NCBI GenBank assembly: GCA_964575255.1
Contig: CAZNPZ010000032.1
Coordinates: 1-31,412, forward strand
Length of the DNA: 31,412 nt
Reading direction: 5' to 3'
Source of the DNA: JAEZHK01 sp964575255
GTDB taxonomy: Bacteria; Bacillota; Clostridia; Christensenellales; Aristaeellaceae
In this document: piece after piece, positions 15,158 through 23,021 of the stretch
Layout: each line of letters begins with the position of its first letter
How positions within the stretch are numbered: position 1 is the stretch's first letter
Translations under genes and position numbers: made by a program
The notes under the pieces: model-generated
The model's input: the letters and a program-made list of their open reading frames with translations, nothing else
What the model was told of the DNA's origin: nothing
Databases searched by the model: none

Positions 15158-17008
15158 GTGAGAAAACACCAACAGAAGCAGATCCGTGAGATCGTCGATA
15201 CGCTGAAACAGGCGGTGGAAGAGGTCAAGCGATTCCTCGTGCAGTGTGATTTTCAGGCGGCGATCAATTTGCTGGCCGACTGCCAGATGAGCGCTGTGCG
15301 TATCGGGGAATTCGTCGAGTCCGAGCTGGGCGGCGGAAGCAAGACCGTCGCCTGTCTGGAAGAATTCTGCGACGCGCTCTATGAGGTCGGCGCGTCGGTG
15401 GAGTCCGGAAATCATGAAGCGATGAAAAAACTGAAGCGTCAGTTGATCGCGATCGAGAGCTGCCTTTTAACCGAACTGAAACCGGATACCGTTGAAATCG
15501 TGTTTTTCCCCTACAAGGCCGAGATGTGGGACTCGATGGAATCCGTTTGGCGCGCCGCGACGGAGGATGCGCGCTGCGACGTCCATGTGGTTCCGATCCC
15601 CTATTTCAACCGGCTGCCGGACGGCACGCTCGGTTCCCTGCACGTCGACGACGGCATGTTTCCTTCAACCGTAAAGACGACGGACTGGCGGGCGTACAAC
15701 CTGGAAGAGCGCCATCCCGATGTGGTCTTCATCCATAACCCGTACGACAACGGAAACTATGTGACGACGGTACACCCCGATTATTACGCGTCGGAGTTGA
15801 AAAAGCATACCGACCTTCTCTGCTATATCCCGTATTTCGTCGCGCCGGAAATCGTCGAGGAGCAATTTTGCGTGCTGTCCGGCGTTCAGCACGCCGACCG
15901 CGTCTTTCTGCAATCGGAGGAACTCCGCCAGTTTTACATCCGCACAATACGCGGCTATGAAAAGGAGCGCAAAAGCGCCGGTTCCTTTGGGAAGCTGGAG
16001 AAGAAAATCGTGGCCTCCGGTTCGCCGAAATTCGACAAGGCGATTCTCTCAAGACCGGAGGACTATCCGCTGCCGGAGGATTGGCAGAGGCGTATCGAGC
16101 GGCCGGACGGAAGCAAAAAAAACATCGTGCTGTATTGCACCTCGCTGGGTTCCCTTCTGCGGGGGGACGGGGAGTATCTGAAGAAGCTGGAATACGAACT
16201 GAGAAACCTGGGCGGGCGGGAAGACATTGCCCTTTGGTGGCGTCCGCATCCATTGCAGGGCGCGACCTACAAGGCCATGCGCCCGCAGCTTCTTGAGGCG
16301 TATCAGGGCATCATCACCCGGTATCGCGAATGCGGATGGGGGATTTATGACGATACGCCGGACATGCACCGTGCGCTGCAATACGGCTCCGTCTACTATG
16401 GGGACTGGTCGTCGCTTTTACTCCTGTTCGGCGTGACGGGAAGGCGGATCATGCTGCACGAGCCGGGATTGATTGAGAAGCGCGGACATTTGCGGTTTGA
16501 CGGCATCACCGTCGACCAGAATGGGAACGCCTGGGGCCGGGATCCCGCGGTCGACGGCGCGTTCTCGCTGGATTTTGTAAATCACAGGGCGCGGTTCGCG
16601 GTGGCAGGCGAAGCCTTGTCTTGGGATGCGCCTTTGCCGCCGGTTCCGCCCGACGGGCGCCAAAACAACGCGATTGAGTTCCCGGGCTCTTACAAAACCG
16701 TCCATTTGAACGATATATATTCTGAGGAAGCAAACGTCAACCCCTTTAAGATGGAGGCGGAAGACGCCGGGCGCGTCGCGGATTCCCTTGCCCGGTATCG
16801 GAAGGGAGATGCCTCGCCGAGGTGGGAGGACTTCATCCTCCGGGAAAGCGCCTGCGCGCACGAACTGTTCGGGATGCTTGGGCGGGAGGACGATTCTGAG
16901 CGCGCGGAAGCGCAGAAGCGCGCGTTCCTTTCCCTGACGGCCAGCCCGTCTGGCGAATCCGGCGCGGCAATTCTGAAAGAAATCCTCTTACAGACGATGC
17001 CGACCTGA
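15158..17008 (+). CDS. CDP-glycerol glycerophosphotransferase-like protein (TagB/TagF type)
   Basis: The 616-residue product is related to the enzymes that transfer glycerol phosphate from CDP-glycerol onto teichoic acid or glycan acceptors at the inner face of the membrane. An all-helical N-terminal region (1-110, with LLADCQMSAVRIGEFVESE) precedes a GT-B-like domain with VFIHNPYD (190-197), GSPKFD (288-293) and the hallmark WWRPHPL (360-366). The GTG at 15158 has GGAGG seven bases upstream and is the first good start after the promoter at 14996-15024. It is the first gene of the operon, and TagD, which makes CDP-glycerol, is encoded downstream. Miniature element copy 2 sits directly on its stop codon and separates it from rfbF. 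Confidence 0.85.
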   Translation: MRKHQQKQIREIVDTLKQAVEEVKRFLVQCDFQAAINLLADCQMSAVRIGEFVESELGGGSKTVACLEEFCDALYEVGASVESGNHEAMKKLKRQLIAIESCLLTELKPDTVEIVFFPYKAEMWDSMESVWRAATEDARCDVHVVPIPYFNRLPDGTLGSLHVDDGMFPSTVKTTDWRAYNLEERHPDVVFIHNPYDNGNYVTTVHPDYYASELKKHTDLLCYIPYFVAPEIVEEQFCVLSGVQHADRVFLQSEELRQFYIRTIRGYEKERKSAGSFGKLEKKIVASGSPKFDKAILSRPEDYPLPEDWQRRIERPDGSKKNIVLYCTSLGSLLRGDGEYLKKLEYELRNLGGREDIALWWRPHPLQGATYKAMRPQLLEAYQGIITRYRECGWGIYDDTPDMHRALQYGSVYYGDWSSLLLLFGVTGRRIMLHEPGLIEKRGHLRFDGITVDQNGNAWGRDPAVDGAFSLDFVNHRARFAVAGEALSWDAPLPPVPPDGRQNNAIEFPGSYKTVHLNDIYSEEANVNPFKMEAEDAGRVADSLARYRKGDASPRWEDFILRESACAHELFGMLGREDDSERAEAQKRAFLSLTASPSGESGAAILKEILLQTMPT

Positions 17009-17269
17009 TACCAATCTGGAACATTAACGCATCGTCGCGCCGGGTCTTTTCGCGCAGAGAGGTTGGTTTCCCTTTGGGGAAACCAAGTCGCTGCGCGACC
17101 GCACGATTCAAATGAATTTGAATCGTGCGCTGGGCTGCGTCGTCTTCCGCGGGGCGTAGCGCTGCATTTCACGCCGAAGGCGTATCCCGAAGGGTCGCCT
17201 CGCTCCGGCTCCTTGCTCTGCATCGAAAATCCCTCGTCGCTTTGGATGCAGTAATATTTCGAATTGGTA
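17009..17269. repeat. Miniature inverted-repeat element, copy 2 (261 bp)
   Basis: The element starts TACCAATCTGGAACATTA and ends TAATATTTCGAATTGGTA, good inverted repeats of each other, and matches copy 1 at 4463-4620 over both ends. It is flanked by TGA at 17006-17008 and TGA at 17270-17272, a 3-bp target-site duplication; the left TGA is the stop codon of the preceding gene. Relative to copy 1 it carries about 100 extra bases made of successive hairpins: a 10-bp stem with a 4-base loop at 17063-17086, a 5-bp stem at 17087-17099, a 13-bp stem with a 2-base centre at 17101-17128, and a 5-bp stem at 17171-17183. No coding capacity or promoter was recognised. Confidence 0.85.
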
Positions 17270-17286
17270 TGAAAAGGAGAATGGCG

Positions 17287-18087
17287 ATGAAAACCGTGAT
17301 ACTCGCGGGCGGCTTCGGAACCCGGATCAGCGAGGAAAGCCATCTGCGCCCCAAGCCGATGATCGAAATCGGCGGGAAGCCCATTCTCTGGCACATCATG
17401 AAGATCTATTCCTATTATGGATTCAATGAGTTCATCATCTGCTGCGGCTACAAGGGCGACATGATCAAGGAGTATTTCGCGAACTACTATCTGTACTGCT
17501 CGGACGTCACCTTTGACTTCAGCAACCGCAACAAGCTGAGCATCCACACCAACGACGCCGAACCGTGGAAGGTCACGCTGGTCGATACCGGCATCAATAC
17601 CATGACCGGCGGGCGCATCCGCCGGATCCAGAAGTACGTCAAGAACGAGCCGTTCATGCTGACGTACGGGGACGGCGTGGGGGATGTCGACATTCCCGCG
17701 CTGATTGAGCAGCACAAGAAGTCGGGCCGGGCTGTGACCCTCACCGCGACGCAGCCGAGCGGGCGCTTCGGCGTTCTGGAAATCGACATGGCCACCGACA
17801 ACGTCACAGGGTTCCGTGAGAAAGCGCGCCCCGACAACAACTGGATCAATACCGGGTTCATGGTGATGGAGCCCGAAGTCTTTGATTATCTGGACGGCGA
17901 CGGCACGGTGCTGGAGGCGGAGCCTCTGGAAAATCTGAGCAAAGCCGGCAAGCTGGGCGTGTTCCGTCACTATGGGTACTGGCAGTGCATGGACACGCAG
18001 CGGGACAAGAAGGCGCTGGAGGATCACTGGGATTCCGGCCGCGCGCCCTGGGCGATGTGGCAGACGCGCGAGCCGCAGGGGAAGTAA
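17287..18087 (+). CDS. rfbF: Glucose-1-phosphate cytidylyltransferase
   Basis: The 266-residue product makes CDP-glucose from CTP and glucose 1-phosphate. It carries the nucleotidyltransferase signature LAGGFGTRISEESHLRPKPM (6-25), the loop YGDGVGDVD (127-135), and the end WQCMDTQRDK typical of RfbF. Its length fits the family (about 257-260). The ATG at 17287 has AAGGAG seven bases upstream; the ribosome site lies just outside miniature element copy 2, whose end is at 17269. It is the first step of the CDP-6-deoxyhexose pathway continued by rfbG at 26960; here the two genes are separated by nine others, whereas in many O-antigen clusters they are adjacent. Confidence 0.95.
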   Translation: MKTVILAGGFGTRISEESHLRPKPMIEIGGKPILWHIMKIYSYYGFNEFIICCGYKGDMIKEYFANYYLYCSDVTFDFSNRNKLSIHTNDAEPWKVTLVDTGINTMTGGRIRRIQKYVKNEPFMLTYGDGVGDVDIPALIEQHKKSGRAVTLTATQPSGRFGVLEIDMATDNVTGFREKARPDNNWINTGFMVMEPEVFDYLDGDGTVLEAEPLENLSKAGKLGVFRHYGYWQCMDTQRDKKALEDHWDSGRAPWAMWQTREPQGK

Positions 18088-18110
18088 TTCATCCAAGAGA
18101 GGCTGACAGC

Positions 18111-18785
18111 ATGCGCACGACGATCCTGGGCAGGTTCAGTGAGAACACGCCGTTTCTTGGCGAGCTGAAGGTACTGGCGCGGTTCGCGCCGGAGATCGCC
18201 GGTTCGCGCGTCTTGTGCGTCAACCCGCGCGGCGGGGAATTGCCCAAAGCCTTCCTTGAGTTTCGAAGCGACCTTGTGTTCGACGCCTTCGTCTCGGACG
18301 ATGAATGGCGGGAAGCGGCGGCGCTTTTTTCAGAACATGTCTTCTTCGGCCATTCTCATAAGCCGCTGAGCGCCGTCGCCCCCGAATCCTGCGATGCGGT
18401 GCTCGTGTGCGAGGACATGAGCCTCGTGGACGACGAGGACGCGATGTTCCAAGAATACGCGAGGCTTCTGAAGCCGGGTGGGCTGCTGTTGGGCGGCGTC
18501 TGGAACATCAGCTACCACAGGTATCTGATGAATCTGCTCCTTGATATACCGCTTCCGGCCGAGCGACTGTCCGACCCTGTCCACGGGCGCTGTACATTCC
18601 CCATCAGCACGCTGACGCTGCGGCTGGGTGGGCTGGGCTTTTCGGAGCTTGAACTGTTCTCTCTGTACGGTGAACCGGCGGATGTCAGCCGTTTTGTGGA
18701 GATCAGCCGCGGAAACGGCGCGGAGCCCGCCGACGAGGCGCTTTTTCTTACAAAGACATTTCTGATAAAGGCGGTCAGGCGATGA
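18111..18785 (+). CDS. Methyltransferase-fold protein (degenerate SAM motif)
   Basis: The 224-residue product resembles the second half of class I methyltransferases: LVCEDMSLVDDEDAMFQEYARLLKPGGLLLGGVW (about 102-135) is the usual acidic loop, helix and turn of motifs IV-V. Motif I is not recognisable; the corresponding strand reads VLCVNPRGGELPKAF. It may therefore bind SAM weakly or not at all. The start at 18111 has GAGAGG upstream and lies 23 bases after rfbF; its end overlaps the next gene (ATGA). A role in modifying or helping transfer of polymer sugars is only inferred from position. Confidence 0.65.
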   Translation: MRTTILGRFSENTPFLGELKVLARFAPEIAGSRVLCVNPRGGELPKAFLEFRSDLVFDAFVSDDEWREAAALFSEHVFFGHSHKPLSAVAPESCDAVLVCEDMSLVDDEDAMFQEYARLLKPGGLLLGGVWNISYHRYLMNLLLDIPLPAERLSDPVHGRCTFPISTLTLRLGGLGFSELELFSLYGEPADVSRFVEISRGNGAEPADEALFLTKTFLIKAVRR

Positions 18786-20644
18786 AAGAGGCATTGTTCA
18801 CGCTGATCGATCGGTGCATGGCAGTCGGCGACGCCGACGGCGCGTCCGCCTGCCTTCAACGCTTTGAGGCTGTCCAGCTTCAGCTTGACGAGTATTACGA
18901 AGCGCAGGCCGCGCCGGACTTCCGCCTGAGCAAGATGCTGAAAAACCTTCAATACTATGTCCGGTGCTGGCTGGACGGGGCGGAGTATCCCAGGGACTGG
19001 AGCACACATCTGATCGGCGCGATCGGGCGGATCATCAAACAAACCGCGGAGTACGATTTTGAGATCCGGTACGACGAAACGCGCAGGCGGGCGCGCTATC
19101 AGGCGCAGTTTGACCTCTATGATCAGCTGAAGCGGCAGGAAAAGCGGCCCATCGAGGAAGAAATGGATCTGCCCTTCGACATGACGATCTTGATGGTCAC
19201 CTACAACCAGCTGGAACTGACCAGGCTGTGCCTTGAGAGCGTCTTTCAGAATACCGCCGACGTGCGTTATGAGGTCTTCCTGGTCGACAACGGCAGCACC
19301 GACGGCACCTTCGAGTACTTCAAAAAGGATGATCGGGTCAAACTGATCCGGCTGGTCGAGAACATCACGCTGCTGCCCGCGCTCCAGGTGTTCTACGAGG
19401 CGCATCTTGACAGCGGGCGCTTCTGGATGTACATGAACAACGATGTCGTCGTGACGCCGCGCTGGGCGTCTCTGATGCTGGACTGCATCCGGAGCGACCC
19501 CAGGATCGCGATGGCGGTGCCGATCACCAACCGGACGGATCCGACGCTGAGCATCAAGCCGCCGATGGGCCTTTACGACGTGGATCAGATTCAGGGTTTC
19601 GGCGAGGCGTTCAACCACAAGACCGACATCTGGAGAGAGTGCGTGGTCGTGTGGCCGTTCGTCGGGCTGATGCGGCCATCCCTGAAGCGGCTGCTGGGGC
19701 ACTACGAGGACTATCTGCACTTCAAATTCTATTACGCGGATGGCGACTTCCTGTTTGCGGGCAGGATGTCCGGGTATACGTTCATGCAATGCGCGAACGT
19801 ATACGTGCACCATTTTGACGGCGGCGCTACAACCCCTTTCAAAAGGCGTGCCATGCTGGACGCGGGGGAAGCACAGTTCTTCGAAAAGTACCACTGCTTC
19901 CCTTCCGACGCGATCTGTAAATTCCCGATCATGGAAGTGCTCAGCCGGGAGCGCCCCAACGCGAAGATCCTATTCGTGGGGTGCACGAGGGGCAATTTTG
20001 TCGGCGACATCTGCCATGAAGTAAGGCTCGGCGGGATGGGTGGGGTACGTTTTTATTGCGCGGACACGATGGTGAAGCTAAAACTTGGCAACATGTGGGA
20101 TTTCGCGGAATTCGCGCAGATTGACGACCTCTACGCGCTGGATCGGGCGTTTCCCGGCGAAACCTTCGACACGATCCTCTTGGACGGGAACCTCGCTTCC
20201 GTCCGGAGACCTGATATGCTGTTGAGAATGCTGTTTGGGCTTTTGAGGATGAACGGGAACCTGATTTTCCCCCATGAGAACAACGGTTCGCTGCCAGCGA
20301 TGCAGAACATCTTCATATCGGCGCGGATTGCTGAACGCGACAGGGTCAGGCTAAGGAAAAATACCGTGATGGATCTGAGTCGGTTGAGCGCATTGCTGTC
20401 CGAAGCCGGGTTTTCGATCCGGTCCATCCGGAACAACATGCTGGATGAGACCCTATCCCTAACCAACATTGGGACGATCAGGGCGTATGAATCCCTGGTT
20501 CTCAATGAGTACGATCGGGCGATGCTCCGGCTGAACATGAACCGAACCAATGCCCTTATCGTGGCGGGCAGGCGGGATCAGGTCGACCTGGAGCACACCA
20601 TGGAGCAAATCTTGTATCGAAAAAAGTCGGGAGCAACGCAATGA
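18782..20644 (+). CDS. GT2 glycosyltransferase fused to a methyltransferase-like domain
   Basis: The 620-residue product has a helical N-terminal part (1-130), a GT-A fold family 2 domain beginning MTILMVTYNQLELTRLCLESV (about 134-154), with VDNGSTDGT (168-176) and the metal site MNNDVVV (218-224), and VHHFDGG (342-348) towards the end of that domain. From about 390 on a second domain begins ILFVGCTRGNFVGDICHE (396-413) and continues with FDTILLDGNLA, which looks like a Rossmann-type methyltransferase fold. It should add a nucleotide-activated sugar to the growing chain in the cytoplasm. Start and end overlap both neighbours by ATGA, so translation is coupled. Confidence 0.85.
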   Translation: MKEALFTLIDRCMAVGDADGASACLQRFEAVQLQLDEYYEAQAAPDFRLSKMLKNLQYYVRCWLDGAEYPRDWSTHLIGAIGRIIKQTAEYDFEIRYDETRRRARYQAQFDLYDQLKRQEKRPIEEEMDLPFDMTILMVTYNQLELTRLCLESVFQNTADVRYEVFLVDNGSTDGTFEYFKKDDRVKLIRLVENITLLPALQVFYEAHLDSGRFWMYMNNDVVVTPRWASLMLDCIRSDPRIAMAVPITNRTDPTLSIKPPMGLYDVDQIQGFGEAFNHKTDIWRECVVVWPFVGLMRPSLKRLLGHYEDYLHFKFYYADGDFLFAGRMSGYTFMQCANVYVHHFDGGATTPFKRRAMLDAGEAQFFEKYHCFPSDAICKFPIMEVLSRERPNAKILFVGCTRGNFVGDICHEVRLGGMGGVRFYCADTMVKLKLGNMWDFAEFAQIDDLYALDRAFPGETFDTILLDGNLASVRRPDMLLRMLFGLLRMNGNLIFPHENNGSLPAMQNIFISARIAERDRVRLRKNTVMDLSRLSALLSEAGFSIRSIRNNMLDETLSLTNIGTIRAYESLVLNEYDRAMLRLNMNRTNALIVAGRRDQVDLEHTMEQILYRKKSGATQ

Positions 20645-21636
20645 AGCAACTGTCCGTGATTGTGGCGCTGTTTGATACGATGCCGTATCTTGAAAAATGT
20701 ATGGACTCCATTCTGTCCCAGTCGTTTGAGAATTTTGAGCTGATCGTCGTGGACAACATCTCAGGCGACGGCAGCTACGAGTATATGGAAAACCTCGCGA
20801 AAAAGGACAGCCGGATCAGGCTATACCGGCGGGACGCGCATGGCAACGCCTCCACAAGCCGCGAGATCGGGAGGAAACTGGCCACTGGGGAATTTATCAC
20901 CTATGTCGATTCGGACGACAGCATAAAGCCGGGCATGTACGAAACCCTGATGCGCCGCGTCCGCGAAACCCGGTCGGACATCGCTGTCTGCAACTACGAC
21001 ATGGTCTACCCGGACAGGGTTCATTGTAGTTACAGCGCGATGCGCGACGAGGTCTTTGAAATCTCCAAAACCGGCTATGAGCCGTACTTCTTTCAAAATT
21101 TCTGCGCGTCCCCGCCCAACAACTACCTTTGGACGCGGGTGATCCGCCGCGAACTGTACGAACAAAACGGCATTTTCGTGCCCGACGTGGAAATTTCGGA
21201 GGATACGATCTTCACGATGCTTTGCACCTCGGTCGCAAGCCGCGTCGCGCACCTCTCCGATTCGTACTACAATTACTATCAGCGGGAGGATTCCAGCGTC
21301 CGGGTGCTGGTCCGCAATGACGACGTTGCCCTCCGCTACGTGCAGGCGTTTGAGAAGATGGTGGACATGGTGAACGCGCTGGGTCTTGCCAACCGCTTCC
21401 GCCGCATCCTGCCGTTCTACGCCTGCACCCGGATCCGCAGCATCGTCTTTTACAAGAACCTGGCCCAGCCGGGCGGGCAGCCTGACTTTGAACGGATCCG
21501 AAAAACCATCGCGTCCGGTTCGCTGCCGAAGTACCTTCGCCTGGCGATGGACGGCGACTGTATGAAGCCTTACGCGGAGATTTACGGCAGCGCGGCCGCC
21601 GAAACAATGCTTGGCCTCGCCGCGCAATGCCTGTAG
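20641..21636 (+). CDS. GT2 family glycosyltransferase
   Basis: The 331-residue product is a family 2 (GT-A) glycosyltransferase. The N-terminal LSVIVALFDTMPYLEKCMDSILSQSFENFELIVVDN (4-39) and the metal-binding VDSDD (89-93) are clear, with the acceptor-side segment EISEDTIF at about 183-190. There are no membrane helices, so it should act on the cytoplasmic face. It overlaps the preceding gene by 4 bases and is followed by tagD after 19 bases. The sugar it transfers cannot be told from the sequence. Confidence 0.9.
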   Translation: MKQLSVIVALFDTMPYLEKCMDSILSQSFENFELIVVDNISGDGSYEYMENLAKKDSRIRLYRRDAHGNASTSREIGRKLATGEFITYVDSDDSIKPGMYETLMRRVRETRSDIAVCNYDMVYPDRVHCSYSAMRDEVFEISKTGYEPYFFQNFCASPPNNYLWTRVIRRELYEQNGIFVPDVEISEDTIFTMLCTSVASRVAHLSDSYYNYYQREDSSVRVLVRNDDVALRYVQAFEKMVDMVNALGLANRFRRILPFYACTRIRSIVFYKNLAQPGGQPDFERIRKTIASGSLPKYLRLAMDGDCMKPYAEIYGSAAAETMLGLAAQCL

Positions 21637-21655
21637 TTTTGAAAGTGAGAAATCC

Positions 21656-22081
21656 ATGAAGCGAGTCATCACCTACGGCACGTTCGATTTATTGCACTAC
21701 GGGCACATCAACCTGCTCCGGCGCGCGAAAGCGCTGGGGGATTACCTGATCGTCGGCTTATCGACCGACCATTTCAACCGGGAGATGAAGAACAAACCCA
21801 ACTACTTCGACTATCCGACGCGGGAAATGATGCTGGACGCGATCCGGTACGTCGATCTGGTGATCCCGGAGGAGACCTGGGAGCAGAAAGTGGACGACAT
21901 CCGGCTCTACCGGGTGGATGTGTTTGTGATGGGCGACGACTGGAAGGGCAAGTTCGACCACCTGTCGGAATACTGCAAGGTCGTCTACCTGCCCAAGACC
22001 CCGGAAATCTCCAGTTCGATGATCCGGGCGGATCATCCGGACATGGCGCGGGACGGGCGGTCGTCCCCGCTGCTGCCGTGA
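21656..22081 (+). CDS. tagD: Glycerol-3-phosphate cytidylyltransferase
   Basis: The 141-residue product makes CDP-glycerol from CTP and glycerol 3-phosphate, the donor for teichoic-acid-type glycerol phosphate. The nucleotidyltransferase site is intact: TYGTFDLLHYGHINLLRRAK (6-25, with HYGH at 14-17) and the CTP-closing KTPEISSSMIR (114-124), a slight variant of RTxGISTT. GDDWKGKFD (93-101) also matches TagD. The start at 21656 is where the family begins; its ribosome site (AAGTGAG) is weak, so expression may depend on translation of the gene before it. Partner: the CDP-glycerol transferase-like protein at 15158-17008. Confidence 0.93.
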   Translation: MKRVITYGTFDLLHYGHINLLRRAKALGDYLIVGLSTDHFNREMKNKPNYFDYPTREMMLDAIRYVDLVIPEETWEQKVDDIRLYRVDVFVMGDDWKGKFDHLSEYCKVVYLPKTPEISSSMIRADHPDMARDGRSSPLLP

Positions 22082-22115
22082 AGACGAATAGCCGTTTTTA
22101 AGGAAAGATGTTTTG

Positions 22116-23021
22116 ATGCCAAAGATGCTCGTGACCGGCGCAAGCGGTTTTCTGGGTCTTCCCATTGTCGGGCAACTCGCGAAGCAGCGGGAGTTCGAGG
22201 TGTACGCCGTTGCCTCCGGGCGGAGGGCGGTGGTATTTCCGGACGGCGTAACCAGGGTGGACGCGAACCTGCTCGACCGCGAGCAGGCGAAGTCAGTCCT
22301 TGAAACAATCCGCCCCGACGCGATCCTGCATCTGGCGTGGGCGCTGTCCGAACCGGGTTATCTGAACGCGCCGTCAAACCTCGAATGGCTGGAGGCGAGC
22401 CTGTGCCTGTTTCGAGCCTTTTTGGACGCGGGCGGGCAGTCCTTCGCGTTCGCGGGCTCCAGCTCGGAGTATAACCGTTTTTCCGGCCTGTCCGGCGTGG
22501 AAAAACCCGCCAGCCTGTACGGACAGTGCAAACTCTCGTTCCATCAGGCGGCGATGATGGCCTCTCAGGCGGCGGGAACGGGCTACGTGAACCTCCGGTT
22601 CTTTCCCATCCTTGGGGACGGCGCCGGGCCAAACAGCGCGGTCGTCAAGGCGGTCACCGCCTTTGACGCAAATCAGCCGTTCGTCTGCAAAGCCCCGCGC
22701 AATGTCTGGGATTTCATCGCCGTGGAGGACGCCGCGAGGGCGGCATGCGCGGTCGTCCGGAACGGGTATGCGGGCGTCGTGGACATCGGCGGCGGGAACC
22801 CGCGGGTGATGGGGGACGTGTTCAGGGCCGTCGCTCGGAAAATGGCCTGCGAAGAGCTTCTTACGCTGGAGGAAAACGACAGCCGCTGCGAGATTCTGGT
22901 GGCCGATACCCAGATTCTGACCCGGCAAATCGGCTTTCGGTGTTCGGTGGGGTTTGACGAGATGCTGGATCAGACGATTGTCTCAGTCCGGCGGGGGAGG
23001 GGAAACGGTGCGGGCGTGTGA
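22116..23021 (+). CDS. NAD-dependent epimerase/dehydratase (extended SDR)
   Basis: The 301-residue product has the extended short-chain dehydrogenase layout for nucleotide sugars: TGASGFLG (7-14) for the dinucleotide, FAGSSSEYN (112-120), and the catalytic YGQCK (135-139). Together with two other SDR genes of this operon it would epimerise, dehydrate or reduce a nucleotide-activated sugar. The ATG at 22116 follows AAGGA about 11 bases away; a TTG three bases earlier is possible. It overlaps glf by 14 bases. The exact reaction cannot be assigned. Confidence 0.85.
   Translation: MPKMLVTGASGFLGLPIVGQLAKQREFEVYAVASGRRAVVFPDGVTRVDANLLDREQAKSVLETIRPDAILHLAWALSEPGYLNAPSNLEWLEASLCLFRAFLDAGGQSFAFAGSSSEYNRFSGLSGVEKPASLYGQCKLSFHQAAMMASQAAGTGYVNLRFFPILGDGAGPNSAVVKAVTAFDANQPFVCKAPRNVWDFIAVEDAARAACAVVRNGYAGVVDIGGGNPRVMGDVFRAVARKMACEELLTLEENDSRCEILVADTQILTRQIGFRCSVGFDEMLDQTIVSVRRGRGNGAGV

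Noticed and set aside
15034..15420. A complete, functional tmRNA gene at this position
   Set aside because: No tag stop codon, no GGTTCGA T-arm and no CCA-type acceptor end is found downstream, and the region after 15158 is coding. Only a 5' fragment can be argued.
17009..17286. A separate promoter for rfbF inside miniature element copy 2
   Set aside because: TAATAT near the right end has no acceptable -35 at 16-18 bases, and TTGGAT/TGGTAT is too weak to claim.
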